A stretch of 45,472 nt of DNA from Flavobacterium sp. (GCA_017984835.1 JAGNYR010000010.1:1-45472), one strand, 5' to 3'; counted from the stretch's first letter, positions 9,207 to 18,435 are shown. The notes: generated by a model not told the origin, from the letters alone. Translations and numbers: made by a program.

Positions 9207-11357
9207 TTATTCCGCTTTAGGAGTAATTTTATTCTCTTCTCTTGGAGGTCTTGGTAAAAGTGCTTTTCTAGAAACTTTTTCTTTTCTAGTTTTAGGATCG
9301 ATTCCTAAATATTTCACTTGGAATACATCTCCCATATTTACAACGTCAGAAACATTTTCTGTACGTTCCCAAGCCAATTCCGATACGTGTAATAAAACTT
9401 CGTTTCCTGGAGCAGCTGTATATTCTACAACAGCACCAAAATCTAACATTTTAATTACTTTCACTTCATAAGCTTCTCCCATTTCTGGTTTGAAGATAAT
9501 CGAATCAATTTTAGCTAATACCGCTGCAATTCCAGCTGGATCCGTTCCTAAAATCTCTACAACTCCTTGTTCGTCCACTTCATTAATAACGATGGTACAG
9601 CCAGTTGCTTTTTGTAATTCTTGAATTACTTTTCCTCCAGGTCCAATCAAAGCTCCAATGAAGTTTCCAGGAATAGTACGCATGATGATTTTTGGCGCGT
9701 GTACTTTTACGTCGTCATTAGGTTTGTCAAGTGTTTCCAAAATTTTACCTAAGATATGTAAACGTCCATCACGAGCTTGAGCCAAAGCTTGCTCCATGAT
9801 TTCATATTTCAATCCGTCAATTTTGATGTCCATTTGACAAGCTGTAATTCCTTCTGAAGTTCCAGTTACTTTAAAATCCATATCTCCTAAATGATCTTCA
9901 TCACCTAAGATATCAGACAATACAGCAAAACGTTCTCCGTCTGTAATCAATCCCATTGCGATTCCAGAAACTGGGCGAATCATTTGAATTCCAGCATCCA
10001 TTAAAGATAAGGTTCCAGCACAAACCGTAGCCATTGAAGAAGAACCATTTGATTCTAATACTTCAGAAACCACACGAATGGTGTAAGGACAATCCGCAGG
10101 AATCATATTTTTTAAAGCACGTTGTGCTAAGTTTCCGTGACCTACTTCTCTTCTTGAAGTTCCTCTTAATGGACGAGCTTCTCCTGTAGAAAATGGAGGG
10201 AAGTTATAGTGTAAATAGAATTTTTCTTCTCCTTGTTCAGATGGTGAATCAATTTGGTTCGCTTCTCTAGAAGTTCCTAAAGTAGCTGTTGCCAACGCTT
10301 GTGTTTCTCCACGTGTAAATAATGCTGATCCGTGAACGGATGGCAAGTAATTTACTTCACTCCAAATTGGACGAATTTCAGTTGTTTTTCTTCCGTCTAA
10401 ACGAGTTCCTAAATCTAAAGTTACATTACGAACCGCTTCTTTATTGGTTTTATAGAAATATTTAGAAACTAAGTCTCCATTTTCTGCTAATTCTTCTTCT
10501 GTAAACAAAGCTTTTACTTCTTCTTTTACAGCATCAAATGCAGCAGAGCGTTCGTGTTTAGCCGATCCTTTGCTTGCAATAGCATAAATTTTATCATAAG
10601 CTGCAGCTCTTACTTTAGCGTAAATAGCTTCGTCTGATTTTTCAGTTTCGTAAGTACGAACTTCTTTTTTTCCAAAGGCCTGTGCCAATCTTTCTTGTGC
10701 AGCAATTTGTACTTTGATGTGTTCGTGAGCAAATTTAATGGCTTCTACCATTTCTTTTTCTGAAATTTCTTTCATTTCTCCTTCTACCATTGCGATAGAA
10801 TCTGTTGAAGCACCAATCATCATATCAATATCTGATAATTCTAATTGCGCACGAGATGGATTGATGATGAATTTTCCATCGATTCTTCCAACTCTAGCTT
10901 CAGAAATCAATGTTTCAAAAGGAATGTCAGACAATGCTAGAGCAGCTGAAGCAGCTAATCCGGCTAATGCATCTGGCATTACATCGTCGTCATGTGACAT
11001 TAATTGAATCATCACTTGAACTTCTGCATGGTAATCAGAAGGAAAAAGCGGACGCAATACACGGTCAACTAAACGCATGGTCAACACTTCGCTATCACTT
11101 GGACGTGCTTCTCTTTTGAAGAAACCTCCAGGAAAACGACCTGCTGCTGCAAATTTTTCACGGTAATCTACCGTTAAAGGTAAAAAGTCAATGCCTGGGC
11201 TTGCTTTTCTTGCGGATACTACTGTACCTAAAATTACAGTTTTTCCAATTCTTACTACTACAGATCCGTCTGCTTGTTTGGCTAAACGACCTGTCTCGAT
11301 TGTGATGTTTCTGCCATCACCTAAATCGATACTTTCTACAAATAATTGTGGAATCAT
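9207..11357 (-). CDS. pnp: Polyribonucleotide nucleotidyltransferase (PNPase)
   Basis: The 3'-to-5' phosphorolytic exoribonuclease of the RNA decay machinery, 716 residues as usual for the family. It has two RNase PH domains (first about 10-145, second about 320-550, with [16 protein letters not shown] and MDIKIDGL), an alpha-helical linker, a KH domain ([20 protein letters not shown], about 560-610) and a C-terminal S1 domain ([20 protein letters not shown] to VKYLGID). It lies downstream of rpsO on the same strand, the common rpsO-pnp order, but a terminator at 11456-11488 separates them. Codon use suggests high expression. Confidence 0.97.
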   Translation of the reverse strand: MIPQLFVESIDLGDGRNITIETGRLAKQADGSVVVRIGKTVILGTVVSARKASPGIDFLPLTVDYREKFAAAGRFPGGFFKREARPSDSEVLTMRLVDRVLRPLFPSDYHAEVQVMIQLMSHDDDVMPDALAGLAASAALALSDIPFETLISEARVGRIDGKFIINPSRAQLELSDIDMMIGASTDSIAMVEGEMKEISEKEMVEAIKFAHEHIKVQIAAQERLAQAFGKKEVRTYETEKSDEAIYAKVRAAAYDKIYAIASKGSAKHERSAAFDAVKEEVKALFTEEELAENGDLVSKYFYKTNKEAVRNVTLDLGTRLDGRKTTEIRPIWSEVNYLPSVHGSALFTRGETQALATATLGTSREANQIDSPSEQGEEKFYLHYNFPPFSTGEARPLRGTSRREVGHGNLAQRALKNMIPADCPYTIRVVSEVLESNGSSSMATVCAGTLSLMDAGIQMIRPVSGIAMGLITDGERFAVLSDILGDEDHLGDMDFKVTGTSEGITACQMDIKIDGLKYEIMEQALAQARDGRLHILGKILETLDKPNDDVKVHAPKIIMRTIPGNFIGALIGPGGKVIQELQKATGCTIVINEVDEQGVVEILGTDPAGIAAVLAKIDSIIFKPEMGEAYEVKVIKMLDFGAVVEYTAAPGNEVLLHVSELAWERTENVSDVVNMGDVFQVKYLGIDPKTRKEKVSRKALLPRPPREENKITPKAE

Positions 11358-11455
11358 AAATTTAATTCTCTAAGTTATACATGGGTTTAGTTGTGTTGTT
11401 GTTGCGTAGTTAATGCTCTAAATCCCAATGAAAAACCAACTTTTTTTTATTCAAT

Positions 11456-11488
11456 CACAAAAAAAAAGAGGCGCGTGTGCACCTCTTT
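11456..11488 (-). terminator. rpsO terminator
   Basis: On the minus strand AAAGAGG and CCTCTTT (bases 11465-11471 and 11482-11488) form a stem, extended by GC/GC around a four-base loop, and are followed by a run of nine T. It lies ten bases after the rpsO stop, in front of pnp. Confidence 0.85.
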
Positions 11489-11497
11489 AGTTTTGTA

Positions 11498-11767
11498 TTA
11501 TTTTCTAATACCTAATTCTTTAATTAACTCACGATATTTTACAACATCTTTTTTCTTCAAGTAGTCAAGAAGACTTCTTCTTTTACCTACTAATAAAACT
11601 AACGAACGCTCTGTGTTGTAATCATGACGATTTTTTTTCAAGTGCTCTGTTAAGTGAGAGATTCTAAATGTGAACAAAGCGATTTGCCCTTCTGTAGAAC
11701 CTGTGTTTTCAGCTTTTCCTCCGTGTTTTGCGAAGATTTCAGCTTTTGTTTCTTTCGTTAAATACAT
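11498..11767 (-). CDS. rpsO: 30S ribosomal protein uS15
   Basis: An 89-residue primary 16S rRNA-binding protein of the small subunit platform. It carries the family hallmarks: GSTEGQIALFTFRISHLTEHLKKNRHDYNTERSLVLLVGKRRSLLDYLKKKD and the C-terminal RYRELIKELGIRK-like end. Length is typical. It has its own upstream -7 box at 11824-11831 and its own terminator, so pnp may be expressed separately or by read-through. In E. coli S15 represses its own mRNA; the leader here contains a short CCCGAATAGGG hairpin, but I cannot say it acts as such a site. Confidence 0.97.
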   Translation of the reverse strand: MYLTKETKAEIFAKHGGKAENTGSTEGQIALFTFRISHLTEHLKKNRHDYNTERSLVLLVGKRRSLLDYLKKKDVVKYRELIKELGIRK

Positions 11768-11823
11768 TCCAATATTATTTTAATGATTATTATGTATGAA
11801 CAAGGTTTATCCCTATTCGGGTG

Positions 11824-11831
11824 CAAAAGTA
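11824..11831 (-). promoter_or_regulatory. -7 box of rpsO
   Basis: TACTTTTG on the minus strand, a perfect TAnnTTTG, about 56 bases upstream of the rpsO ATG. TTTA stands in for the TTTG upstream element at an 18-base distance. Confidence 0.5.
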
Positions 11832-11867
11832 ATAATTAATTATCAATTGTAAATAATAAAACGCTAA

Positions 11868-13160
11868 TTATTTTAGCCATAATTTTCTAAAACTTCCATT
11901 TTTATCATAATCGGCGGCTTGTTTTTCGATGTTAAAATACCGATGACCACGAGGATCATTACCAACGCCTGCCAAATAGGCCCAATTTCCCCAATTACTG
12001 CAAACATCATAATCGATCAACTGTTCCTCAAAATAGGCAGCACCCACACGCCAATCCATATTTAATTCATTGCAAAAATAACTGGCTACATTTTGACGCC
12101 CTCGGTTACTCATAAATCCTGTAAGTTGCAATTCGATCATGTTTGCATTGATGAAATCAGAAGGAGTGGTTCCGTTGATCCATGTGGCAAGTAGTTTTTC
12201 ATTTAAGGATTTTGAATTTACTTTTTCGGATTGGATTCCTTCGTAAAGAAAGAATTTGGATTGGTATTTTTTGAACATAAATCGGAAAAAATCCCTCCAC
12301 AGTAATTCAAATACCAACCAATAGGTAGAATCATTTTCCCCAAATTGGTTTTCATATATTTTAACTTCGGCATGTATAAATCGGGGTGAAATGCAACCCA
12401 AAGCCAGCCAAGGTGAAAATTTGGAAGAATAATCCGCACCAATCATTCCGTTGCGGGTTTCTTTGTACGTTGACAAACATTGTGTCTCATAGAAATAATG
12501 ATTCAACCGTTGGATCGCTTCGCTTTCACCACCTTTAAATGGCAGTACTGCACGAGAATCGATGGGGTTTTTGGTTAAACCCAAGCTTTCTAAAGTAGGT
12601 AAATCCAGGGGCGCAATCTCGGGTGAACAGATCTTTTTTGGTGCTTCAAACGGTTTTCTTATGAGCGCATCTTTTTCTGTTTTTTTTCTGAAATTGGTAA
12701 ACACGTCGGGGATATCTTTGATTGAAAAGGGTAGGTCTTCGGCATGATATAATGTACTCGTGCTGAATGTTTCAAGTTCACATCGTAATTTGAATAATTC
12801 ATGAAGTACTTTTTTTTCGGTTTGCTTTTCCTCGAACGCAACTTCTCTTTTTGCAAAAACCTTTTGGGCTTTATATTCTTTCACCAATTTTGGAATTTCT
12901 ATTTCGGGTTTTCCTTGGATAATGATTAAACCCGAACCTAATGCTCTTAATTGTGCGTCCAAATCTTGGAGAGATTCCAATAAAAACTGCGCTCTAAAAC
13001 TTCCCGTTTTTTTAAATCCGTGGGCTGTGGTTTCAAAATGTGCTTCGTCAAAACAATAGAATGGAATGACGTTCTCGCTTAGAGTTATGGCTTTGATTAA
13101 GGTTTCGTTGTCTTCTATCCGTAAATCGGTTTTAAACCAGATTAATGCTGTATTGATCAT
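11868..13160 (-). CDS. Cryptochrome DASH
   Basis: A 430-residue flavoprotein of the CRY-DASH class, which repairs cyclobutane pyrimidine dimers in single-stranded or looped DNA and may also sense blue light. The N-terminal photolyase alpha/beta domain begins ALIWFKTDLRIEDNE. The C-terminal FAD domain has the DASH-typical GFMSNRGRQNVASYF, DYDVCSNWGNWAYLAGVGNDPRGHRYFN and final YDKNGSFRKLWL. It is the last gene of the light-repair operon and overlaps the upstream FeS photolyase gene by four bases (ATGA). The C-terminal extension found in some plant cryptochromes is absent. Confidence 0.92.
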   Translation of the reverse strand: MINTALIWFKTDLRIEDNETLIKAITLSENVIPFYCFDEAHFETTAHGFKKTGSFRAQFLLESLQDLDAQLRALGSGLIIIQGKPEIEIPKLVKEYKAQKVFAKREVAFEEKQTEKKVLHELFKLRCELETFSTSTLYHAEDLPFSIKDIPDVFTNFRKKTEKDALIRKPFEAPKKICSPEIAPLDLPTLESLGLTKNPIDSRAVLPFKGGESEAIQRLNHYFYETQCLSTYKETRNGMIGADYSSKFSPWLALGCISPRFIHAEVKIYENQFGENDSTYWLVFELLWRDFFRFMFKKYQSKFFLYEGIQSEKVNSKSLNEKLLATWINGTTPSDFINANMIELQLTGFMSNRGRQNVASYFCNELNMDWRVGAAYFEEQLIDYDVCSNWGNWAYLAGVGNDPRGHRYFNIEKQAADYDKNGSFRKLWLK

Positions 13161-14692
13161 AATTCATGTATGTTTTTCAAATAATAATCGGCTTGTTCTA
13201 ACAAAGCTACTTTGTCTTCAGGTTTCATTTTTCGCCACACATTATACATCATTCCGATGCGTGGGTTTTTGCCTAATTTATCTTCGTTTTTATCGTAAAA
13301 ATTCCAATACAAACTATTAAAGGGACACGCCTTATCACCTGTTTTTACTGATTTTTTGTAGAAGCAACTTCCGCAATAATGACTCATTTTATCAATGTAG
13401 GAAGCCGAACTAACATAGGGTTTGGTACCCACAATGCCGCCGTCTGCAAACTGACTCATGCCTCGGGTATTCGTAATTTCTACCCATTCAATCGCATCGA
13501 TGTAAATACCAAGGTACCACGCGTCAACTTCGTCAGGATGAATGCCGGCCAATAGCGCGAAATTACCTGTTACCATTAATCGTTGAATGTGGTGTGCATA
13601 GGCGTAATTCAGTGATTGATTGATGGCATCTTTCAGGCAATTCATTTTTGTTTTACCAGTCCAAAACCATTCAGGCAGTGAGTTTTCGTGATTGAAATAA
13701 TTCATCGTGGCGTATTCAGGCATTTTGTTCCAGTAAATTCCGCGCATGTATTCGCGCCAGCCTATAATTTGCCGCACAAATCCTTCCAATTGGTGGTAGG
13801 CAATGGTTTCGGGATTGTTCTCCCATTCCAATACGGCTCTATTTATTACTTCCAAAGGCGAAATCATTTTGACATTCATTGAAAACGAAATTCGGGCATG
13901 ATACAACGACCATTCATTGGGTGTCATGGCATCTTGATAACTTCCAAATAGGGACAAACATTCGGTTACAAAAAAATCGAGTAATTCCAACGATTGTTTT
14001 CGGTTGATGGGCCAAATAAAATTTTTCGGTTGTAGTTTTCCAATCGTTTTGATGTCAGTTTTATCAATTTCTGAAACAATGGCTGTAACATCATTTTGGA
14101 AAACCAAAGGGGAAGTGGGTTTGTGGTCTTTTGGTAGTTTTTTTCGGTTTTCACCATCGTAATTCCATTTTCCAGTAAGTGGTTTATCACCATCCATTAA
14201 TACGTGGTGTTTTTTTCGCATCATGTGGTAAAAACTTTCCATAAGAAAGGTTTTCTTTCCATTAAAAAAATCTCCTAATTCGTTTCTAGAACTCATGAAA
14301 TGTTCCGAATCGCTCACAGAAGAAGTAATTGTTAGCGTCTTGCAAAATTGTTTTAATTGTTCATCCAATCGGTATTCATCGGGATGTTGGTATTCAAAAT
14401 GGGTAAACTGTTCTTTTTCTATTAAGAGTTGAATGTTTTTTTCGAACGATTGTAAATTAGTGTTGTCGTTTAAATGGATGAATATTACTTGGTGTTTTTG
14501 CAATTGCAATTCGGAGGCAAAATGTTGCATGCTGGCAAAAAAACCAACTATTTTTTGGATGTGATGTGTGGCATAATCCGTTTCTGTTCGAATTTCCATC
14601 AGTACATAAGTCACAGAATCATTTACCTCTTGAAACCAAGAGTGTTGCCTGTTCAATTGATCACCCAGAATTAATCGTAACGTTTTTGACAT
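13157..14692 (-). CDS. FeS-BCP family photolyase (CryB/PhrB-like, (6-4) type)
   Basis: A 511-residue member of the iron-sulfur bacterial cryptochrome/photolyase family, whose studied members repair (6-4) photoproducts. It opens LRLILGDQLNRQHSWF, the family start. Four cysteines at 352, 440, 443 and 456 (CLKDA, YCGSC, ACPFN) have the same spacing as the [4Fe-4S] ligands of Agrobacterium PhrB (350, 438, 441, 454), so the cluster is predicted intact. FAD-domain motifs include WREYMRGIYW and HHIQRLMVTGNFALLAGI. It overlaps the downstream DASH gene by four bases and follows the DUF2256 gene by 33 bases. The assignment to (6-4) repair is from family knowledge. Confidence 0.93.
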   Translation of the reverse strand: MSKTLRLILGDQLNRQHSWFQEVNDSVTYVLMEIRTETDYATHHIQKIVGFFASMQHFASELQLQKHQVIFIHLNDNTNLQSFEKNIQLLIEKEQFTHFEYQHPDEYRLDEQLKQFCKTLTITSSVSDSEHFMSSRNELGDFFNGKKTFLMESFYHMMRKKHHVLMDGDKPLTGKWNYDGENRKKLPKDHKPTSPLVFQNDVTAIVSEIDKTDIKTIGKLQPKNFIWPINRKQSLELLDFFVTECLSLFGSYQDAMTPNEWSLYHARISFSMNVKMISPLEVINRAVLEWENNPETIAYHQLEGFVRQIIGWREYMRGIYWNKMPEYATMNYFNHENSLPEWFWTGKTKMNCLKDAINQSLNYAYAHHIQRLMVTGNFALLAGIHPDEVDAWYLGIYIDAIEWVEITNTRGMSQFADGGIVGTKPYVSSASYIDKMSHYCGSCFYKKSVKTGDKACPFNSLYWNFYDKNEDKLGKNPRIGMMYNVWRKMKPEDKVALLEQADYYLKNIHEL

Positions 14693-14725
14693 TTTGTTGT
14701 ATAAATTTTAAAAGAATGAAGGTGT

Positions 14726-14875
14726 TTAAATAGGTTTTGATTTTTCGTTTCTACATCGATCACTACAATATTTTACTTCGTCCCACACTTTTTCCCATTT
14801 TTTGCGCCAAGCAAATGGTTTTTGGCACACCACACAAATTTTATTGGGTAGGTTTTGTTTTTTTACTCCGCGCAT
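14726..14875 (-). CDS. DUF2256 mini-protein (Cys4 zinc-binding type)
   Basis: A 49-residue protein. Four cysteines in two CxxC/CxxxC pairs (ICVVCQ at 14-17, YCSDRCR at 37-41) with [16 protein letters not shown] between them identify DUF2256, a small treble-clef-like zinc protein that is often encoded next to photolyase/cryptochrome genes. It overlaps the 3' end of the upstream photolyase gene by 35 bases in another frame, and FeS photolyase begins 33 bases later, so it belongs to the same operon. Its function is not known; a role in photolyase maturation or damaged-DNA handling is only an inference from the association. Confidence 0.9.
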   Translation of the reverse strand: MRGVKKQNLPNKICVVCQKPFAWRKKWEKVWDEVKYCSDRCRNEKSKPI

Positions 14876-16349
14876 TTTTTAATTTGTTTGAATTACTTAC
14901 GTGTTTCTGTAAAATTCGTTTTCCTTCTAGTTTGACTTCATCTTTTTTTCTAAAACTCCAAACGATATCACTTGCCTTTTTTCGGGTTTCTTCAATGTTT
15001 ACGATGGGTTCTGGATAGTCTGTTCCAATATGGCAATTATAAAATTCTTGCTCCATTTGATTCATTTTCCACGGTTCATGAAGTAAATGAACGGGCACTT
15101 CGGCTAATTCAGGAATCCATTTTTTGATGAAAACACCTTCCGTATCATGTTCTTCTGAATTTTTTATGGGATTGTAAATTCGGATGGTATTGATCCCCGT
15201 CGTACCCGATTGCATTTGGATCTGCGGATAATGAATTCCGGGTTCGTAATCTAAAAATTGACGCGCTAAAAAGTGCAATTCACGCCAATCTTGCCATAAA
15301 TTAAATGTAAAAAAGGAGACAACCATCGCGCGCATTCTGAAGTTGATGTAACCCGTTGCAACCAAACAGCGCATACAGGCATCTACAATTGGAACACCTG
15401 TTTTTCCTTCTTGCCAAGCTTTGATGTAGTTTTCGTTTTTGGGTTTCACCAATGCATCATAGGCGCGGTTCGCATTTTCAAATTCCATGGCGCATTCGTC
15501 TTCAAATTTTTGAATGAAATGGCAATGCCAATGCAAACGCGATACGAAATTGAGTAGCGCACGTTTGTTTTTGGATGTTTCGTAATGCTGGTTGGTGTAT
15601 TGATATACCATGCGCATACTGATGTTGCCGTAGGTTAAGTACGGAGACAATCGGCTGCAACCCGTTCTACTCAAGGCGGGTTTTGAGATGTGTTTGCTGT
15701 AATTGACAGCGCGTTCTTTGACAAAACTATCTAAATAACGCCAAGCCCAATATTCGCCACCTCGTTGAAAATTGGGGTGCTGAGTTGTGATATCGCCTGG
15801 TAATTCGGGGCCTTGAATAGTTTTGTAGAAATCAGGATTTAATGCAATGGTTTTTAATTCCGATTCAGGGACGATTTTAGGGGTATCGCGCATTACTTGT
15901 TCCCAACGTTTGTCCCAATCTTGCCTCGATTTTAGTTTGCGTATCACGCCGTGCATTTGAAACTCTTTCCAAATAATACCTTTAGATTGGAAATAATCTT
16001 GCATGGCCACATCGCGGTCATATGTTACTTTATTTCCAATTTCTTGGTGCGAGTAAACATTTTGTAGGGTATATTTTTGAATTAATTCGGAGAAAACAGT
16101 TTCAACTTCGTTGTAAAAAAAATAAATGCGTGCATTATTAGGTTCCAATTTCTTATTTAAATCCTGAATGGATTCATACACAAAACGCCAATGGCGCACA
16201 TCGGAATCATCATAAGCCATAACGGAGGGCTCAAAAAAATAAACCAACAAAAGTGGAAGCCCTGATAGATGGGCATGAAACAGCGCTTCGTTATCGATGA
16301 CACGTAAGTCGCGTTTGAACCATACAATATTGATAGGCGTTTTATCCAA
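14841..16349 (-). CDS. Cryptochrome/deoxyribodipyrimidine photolyase family protein
   Basis: A 502-residue flavoprotein with a photolyase N-terminal domain ([21 protein letters not shown]) and FAD domain ([68 protein letters not shown]). It is distinct from the other two photolyases in this operon and is probably a CPD photolyase, but the repair specificity cannot be proven from motifs. The start codon is TTG: the in-frame codons upstream are AAA, ATC and then TAA, and the first conserved strand begins six residues in. It is the first gene of the operon, with a -7 box at 16400-16407. The C-terminus ([13 protein letters not shown]) is basic. Confidence 0.9.
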   Translation of the reverse strand: MDKTPINIVWFKRDLRVIDNEALFHAHLSGLPLLLVYFFEPSVMAYDDSDVRHWRFVYESIQDLNKKLEPNNARIYFFYNEVETVFSELIQKYTLQNVYSHQEIGNKVTYDRDVAMQDYFQSKGIIWKEFQMHGVIRKLKSRQDWDKRWEQVMRDTPKIVPESELKTIALNPDFYKTIQGPELPGDITTQHPNFQRGGEYWAWRYLDSFVKERAVNYSKHISKPALSRTGCSRLSPYLTYGNISMRMVYQYTNQHYETSKNKRALLNFVSRLHWHCHFIQKFEDECAMEFENANRAYDALVKPKNENYIKAWQEGKTGVPIVDACMRCLVATGYINFRMRAMVVSFFTFNLWQDWRELHFLARQFLDYEPGIHYPQIQMQSGTTGINTIRIYNPIKNSEEHDTEGVFIKKWIPELAEVPVHLLHEPWKMNQMEQEFYNCHIGTDYPEPIVNIEETRKKASDIVWSFRKKDEVKLEGKRILQKHVSNSNKLKNARSKKTKPTQ

Positions 16350-16399
16350 TTTGATTTAGGTACAATTATTTTGTTTAATTTAATTGAAAAATTATTAAA

Positions 16400-16407
16400 C
16401 AAAAGTA
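16400..16407 (-). promoter_or_regulatory. -7 box of the photolyase operon
   Basis: TACTTTTG on the minus strand, about 50 bases before the TTG start at 16349. The upstream element is weak (TTC at a 19-base distance). No MerR/LitR-type light regulator gene is seen nearby. Confidence 0.5.
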
Positions 16408-16459
16408 CGTAATAAAATCAAATGGTGAAGTATAAAATGAACTTCAATTATTGAATTGT

Positions 16460-16915
16460 TTAGAAAAGCAAAGCGACTTGTTCGTTTACAAATTCTAAAA
16501 AGCGTTCGTCGGCTTCTGTGAACGGATCAAGTTGGTGTGAATCGATATCAATTTGACCAATATTGACTCCGTTGACAAACAACGGAACAACAATTTCAGA
16601 TTTTACGGTAAAGCTACAAGCGATGTAATTGTCTTGAGCAGCTACATCGGGTACCACAAAATTTTGATTCGATTCGGCTACTTGTCCGCAAATTCCTTTT
16701 CCGAAAGGAATCACCGTGTGGTCGGTGGGTGCTCCTACATAAGGACCTAAGTGTAACGTTTTATCTGAGTGGTTTGCAAAATAAAATCCAACCCAATTAT
16801 AATGAGGTATTTCTGCTTGTAATAAAGTACATATAGCGAATAGTTTTTCATCTCTTGTATTACGTTCAGTATGTACGATGGATTTAATTTCTGGCAGTAA
16901 TTGTTCAAAAGTCAT
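16460..16915 (-). CDS. GAF-domain protein, free methionine-(R)-sulfoxide reductase-like
   Basis: A 151-residue single GAF domain in the fRMsr (MsrC) family, which reduces free methionine-R-sulfoxide. Hallmarks are NWVGFYF, LGPYVGAPTDHTVIPFGKGICGQ, YIACSFTVKSEIVVPLFVNG and IGQIDIDS. By ungapped comparison with E. coli MsrC (constant offset of 18), the cysteines known as C94 and C118 are present as C76 and C100, but C84 is replaced by His66. The catalytic Cys is therefore kept and one resolving Cys is missing. The gene is divergent from xrtF, with overlapping promoters between them. Enzyme activity is likely but not certain. Confidence 0.82.
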   Translation of the reverse strand: MTFEQLLPEIKSIVHTERNTRDEKLFAICTLLQAEIPHYNWVGFYFANHSDKTLHLGPYVGAPTDHTVIPFGKGICGQVAESNQNFVVPDVAAQDNYIACSFTVKSEIVVPLFVNGVNIGQIDIDSHQLDPFTEADERFLEFVNEQVALLF

Positions 16916-16932
16916 AAATTCTATTTTTTATA

Positions 16933-16940
16933 CAAATGTA
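16933..16940 (-). promoter_or_regulatory. -7 box of the GAF/fRMsr-like gene
   Basis: TACATTTG on the minus strand, 17 bases before the ATG at 16915. It lies beside the upstream TTG of the xrtF promoter, so the two promoters overlap face to face. Confidence 0.5.
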
Positions 16941-16943
16941 CTA

Positions 16944-16973
16944 TTGCCAATTGTAACTTTATCTATAAATTTG
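16944..16973 (+). promoter_or_regulatory. Promoter of xrtF
   Basis: TTG (16944-16946), 19 bases, then TAAATTTG (16966-16973): a near-ideal Bacteroidota promoter. It supports the ATG at 16998 as the start of xrtF, because earlier in-frame starts would precede the transcript. Confidence 0.65.
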
Positions 16974-16997
16974 AAAAAAATAGTACAACAACTTTCA

Positions 16998-17534
16998 ATG
17001 ATAAAAGAATACAAACCCTTTTTGCTTTTTTTAGCCAAATTCTTTTTGACTTATCTGCTGTTGACCTCCCTGTATCAATTTTATTTATCTCATTTTGATA
17101 CAACGAAATTCGAAACCGACGGATTTACAAATTTTGTTTTGCAACAAGTTGTTCAAACTTTATCTTTCGTTGAAGATGTGGTGTATTTAAGTCCCAATAC
17201 GGCAGAATCCAGTGTCAAAATTTTTTACAAAGATAGATGGGTGGTCCGAATCATTGAAGGATGTAATGTGTTGAGTGTGATCATACTGTTCATCAGCTTT
17301 GTAATTGCTTTTTCAGGCAAGTGGAAGCAAAGCCTATTGTTCCTTTTGGTAGGCAGCATCCTCATCCATTTTTTTAATGTCCTTCGAATTGCATCCTTAT
17401 GCCTTGCCATTTATCATTTACCAGCTTATTCCAAATTTTTACATGATGTCGTTTTTCCGTTGGTTATTTACGGATTGGTTTTCATTTTGTGGATCATTTG
17501 GGTAAATAAATTTTCTTTTTATGCAAAAAAATAA
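16998..17534 (+). CDS. xrtF: Exosortase F (XrtF) membrane protease/transpeptidase
   Basis: A 178-residue inner-membrane protein with five or more hydrophobic segments. Exosortases cleave and process C-terminally sorted surface proteins. The catalytic triad is visible in order: Cys89 in IIEGCNVLSVIILF, Arg130 in FNVLRIASL and His149 in FLHDVVFP. The following gene encodes the exosortase-F-associated protein and overlaps by 14 bases, which confirms the XrtF type. I chose Met at 16998 because a good promoter lies just upstream and the N-terminal hydrophobic helix starts there. No protein with an obvious PEP-CTERM-like C-terminal sorting tail was noticed in this window, so its substrates must be elsewhere. 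Confidence 0.9.
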   Translation: MIKEYKPFLLFLAKFFLTYLLLTSLYQFYLSHFDTTKFETDGFTNFVLQQVVQTLSFVEDVVYLSPNTAESSVKIFYKDRWVVRIIEGCNVLSVIILFISFVIAFSGKWKQSLLFLLVGSILIHFFNVLRIASLCLAIYHLPAYSKFLHDVVFPLVIYGLVFILWIIWVNKFSFYAKK

Positions 17535-17973
17535 TCAAGTCAGCCCCGTTAAAGTAGGTTTGCTTTCCCTTTTAGTTCTAGCCCTTGTCTCGATCCGAAT
17601 ATTTGAAAGCAATCTTTTTTACGACCCCTTGATTCCTTATTTCAAAGGAAATTTTCAATCAATGCCTTTGCCAATAATGCATCAAATCAAACTTTTTGCG
17701 AGTCTAGGTTTCCGATTTTATTTAAATTCAATCCTGTCTTTAGGAATCATCCATCTTTTATTTAAAAACCCAACGTCTACTAAATTCGCATTGTTGCTCT
17801 ATCTTGTATTGGGTTCGGTTTTATTGATTTCCTTTGTCTTTATGTTGGAATTTTTTGGTGAAGCAAATAAAATGAATTTGTTTTACATCCGTCGCTTCCT
17901 CATTCAGCCCCTTTTCTTGATCTTGTTTGTGCCTGCTTTTTATTACCAGAATAAAATGCAAAACAATAAATAA
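17521..17973 (+). CDS. Exosortase F system-associated membrane protein
   Basis: A 150-residue integral membrane protein with about four hydrophobic helices (VGLLSLLVLALVSIRIF, FYLNSILSLGIIHLLF, FALLLYLVLGSVLLISFVF, FLILFVPAFYYQ). The motifs RIFESNLFYDPLIPYFK and RRFLIQP are typical of the protein encoded directly after xrtF in Flavobacteriia. Its start overlaps the xrtF stop by 14 bases, so translation is coupled. It probably forms a complex with or assists XrtF in the inner membrane; its biochemical role is not established. Confidence 0.87.
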   Translation: MQKNNQVSPVKVGLLSLLVLALVSIRIFESNLFYDPLIPYFKGNFQSMPLPIMHQIKLFASLGFRFYLNSILSLGIIHLLFKNPTSTKFALLLYLVLGSVLLISFVFMLEFFGEANKMNLFYIRRFLIQPLFLILFVPAFYYQNKMQNNK

Positions 17974-18006
17974 CAGTAATTTAAGAATAATTAATTTGCA
18001 TTGATT

Positions 18007-18014
18007 TACATTTG
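18007..18014 (+). promoter_or_regulatory. -7 box of the metal-uptake operon
   Basis: TACATTTG, a perfect TAnnTTTG, ending only four bases before the ATG at 18019. The expected transcription start would fall at or very near the start codon, so the message may be leaderless. The upstream TTG is not well placed. Confidence 0.5.
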
Positions 18015-18018
18015 CAGC

Positions 18019-18435
18019 ATGAAATTCAAAAATCCACTTTTATTTCTATTGTCCTTCTTACTTGTTATTTCCAGTTTGGGAATGGCGGTAAAGGTGCATT
18101 TTTGTAAAGGTAGTATTGCCACTATTTCTCACGAATTTTCTCAGACCAAGGCATGTGAAATGTCTGAAAAGGTGACGAAAAAAACATGTTGCAAGAAAAA
18201 AATCAGTAATAAAAAGTGTTGTTCTGATAAAAAAGTCTCTTTCAAAAGTAAGACGGATAAGATCAGCTATAAAAATGCATTTACTTTCGATTTATTTTTA
18301 GAAAGCACAACCTTTCCACAGGTAATTGATACACCGATTTCCATCGTTCAAAATAAAAAACAGGACTTCTATAGTTTTGAATCGCATGCGCCTCCTCTTT
18401 ATAAATTGTATTGCAGATTTACATTGTACGCCTAG
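18019..18435 (+). CDS. HYC_CC_PP family metal-related secreted protein
   Basis: A 138-residue protein with a signal sequence or membrane anchor (PLLFLLSFLLVISSLGMAV). The defining Cys/His positions are visible: VHFCKGS after the signal, then KACEMS, KTCCKKK and KKCCSDKK, and a C-terminal SHAPPLYKLY. This is the HYC_CC_PP pattern, found beside metal transporters in Bacteroidota. The gene starts a three-gene set with a TonB receptor and an HMA protein, which points to handling of copper or another soft metal in the periplasm. Starting at 18019 rather than an upstream in-frame ATG at 18001 gives a clean signal peptide and fits the -7 box. Confidence 0.82.
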   Translation: MKFKNPLLFLLSFLLVISSLGMAVKVHFCKGSIATISHEFSQTKACEMSEKVTKKTCCKKKISNKKCCSDKKVSFKSKTDKISYKNAFTFDLFLESTTFPQVIDTPISIVQNKKQDFYSFESHAPPLYKLYCRFTLYA

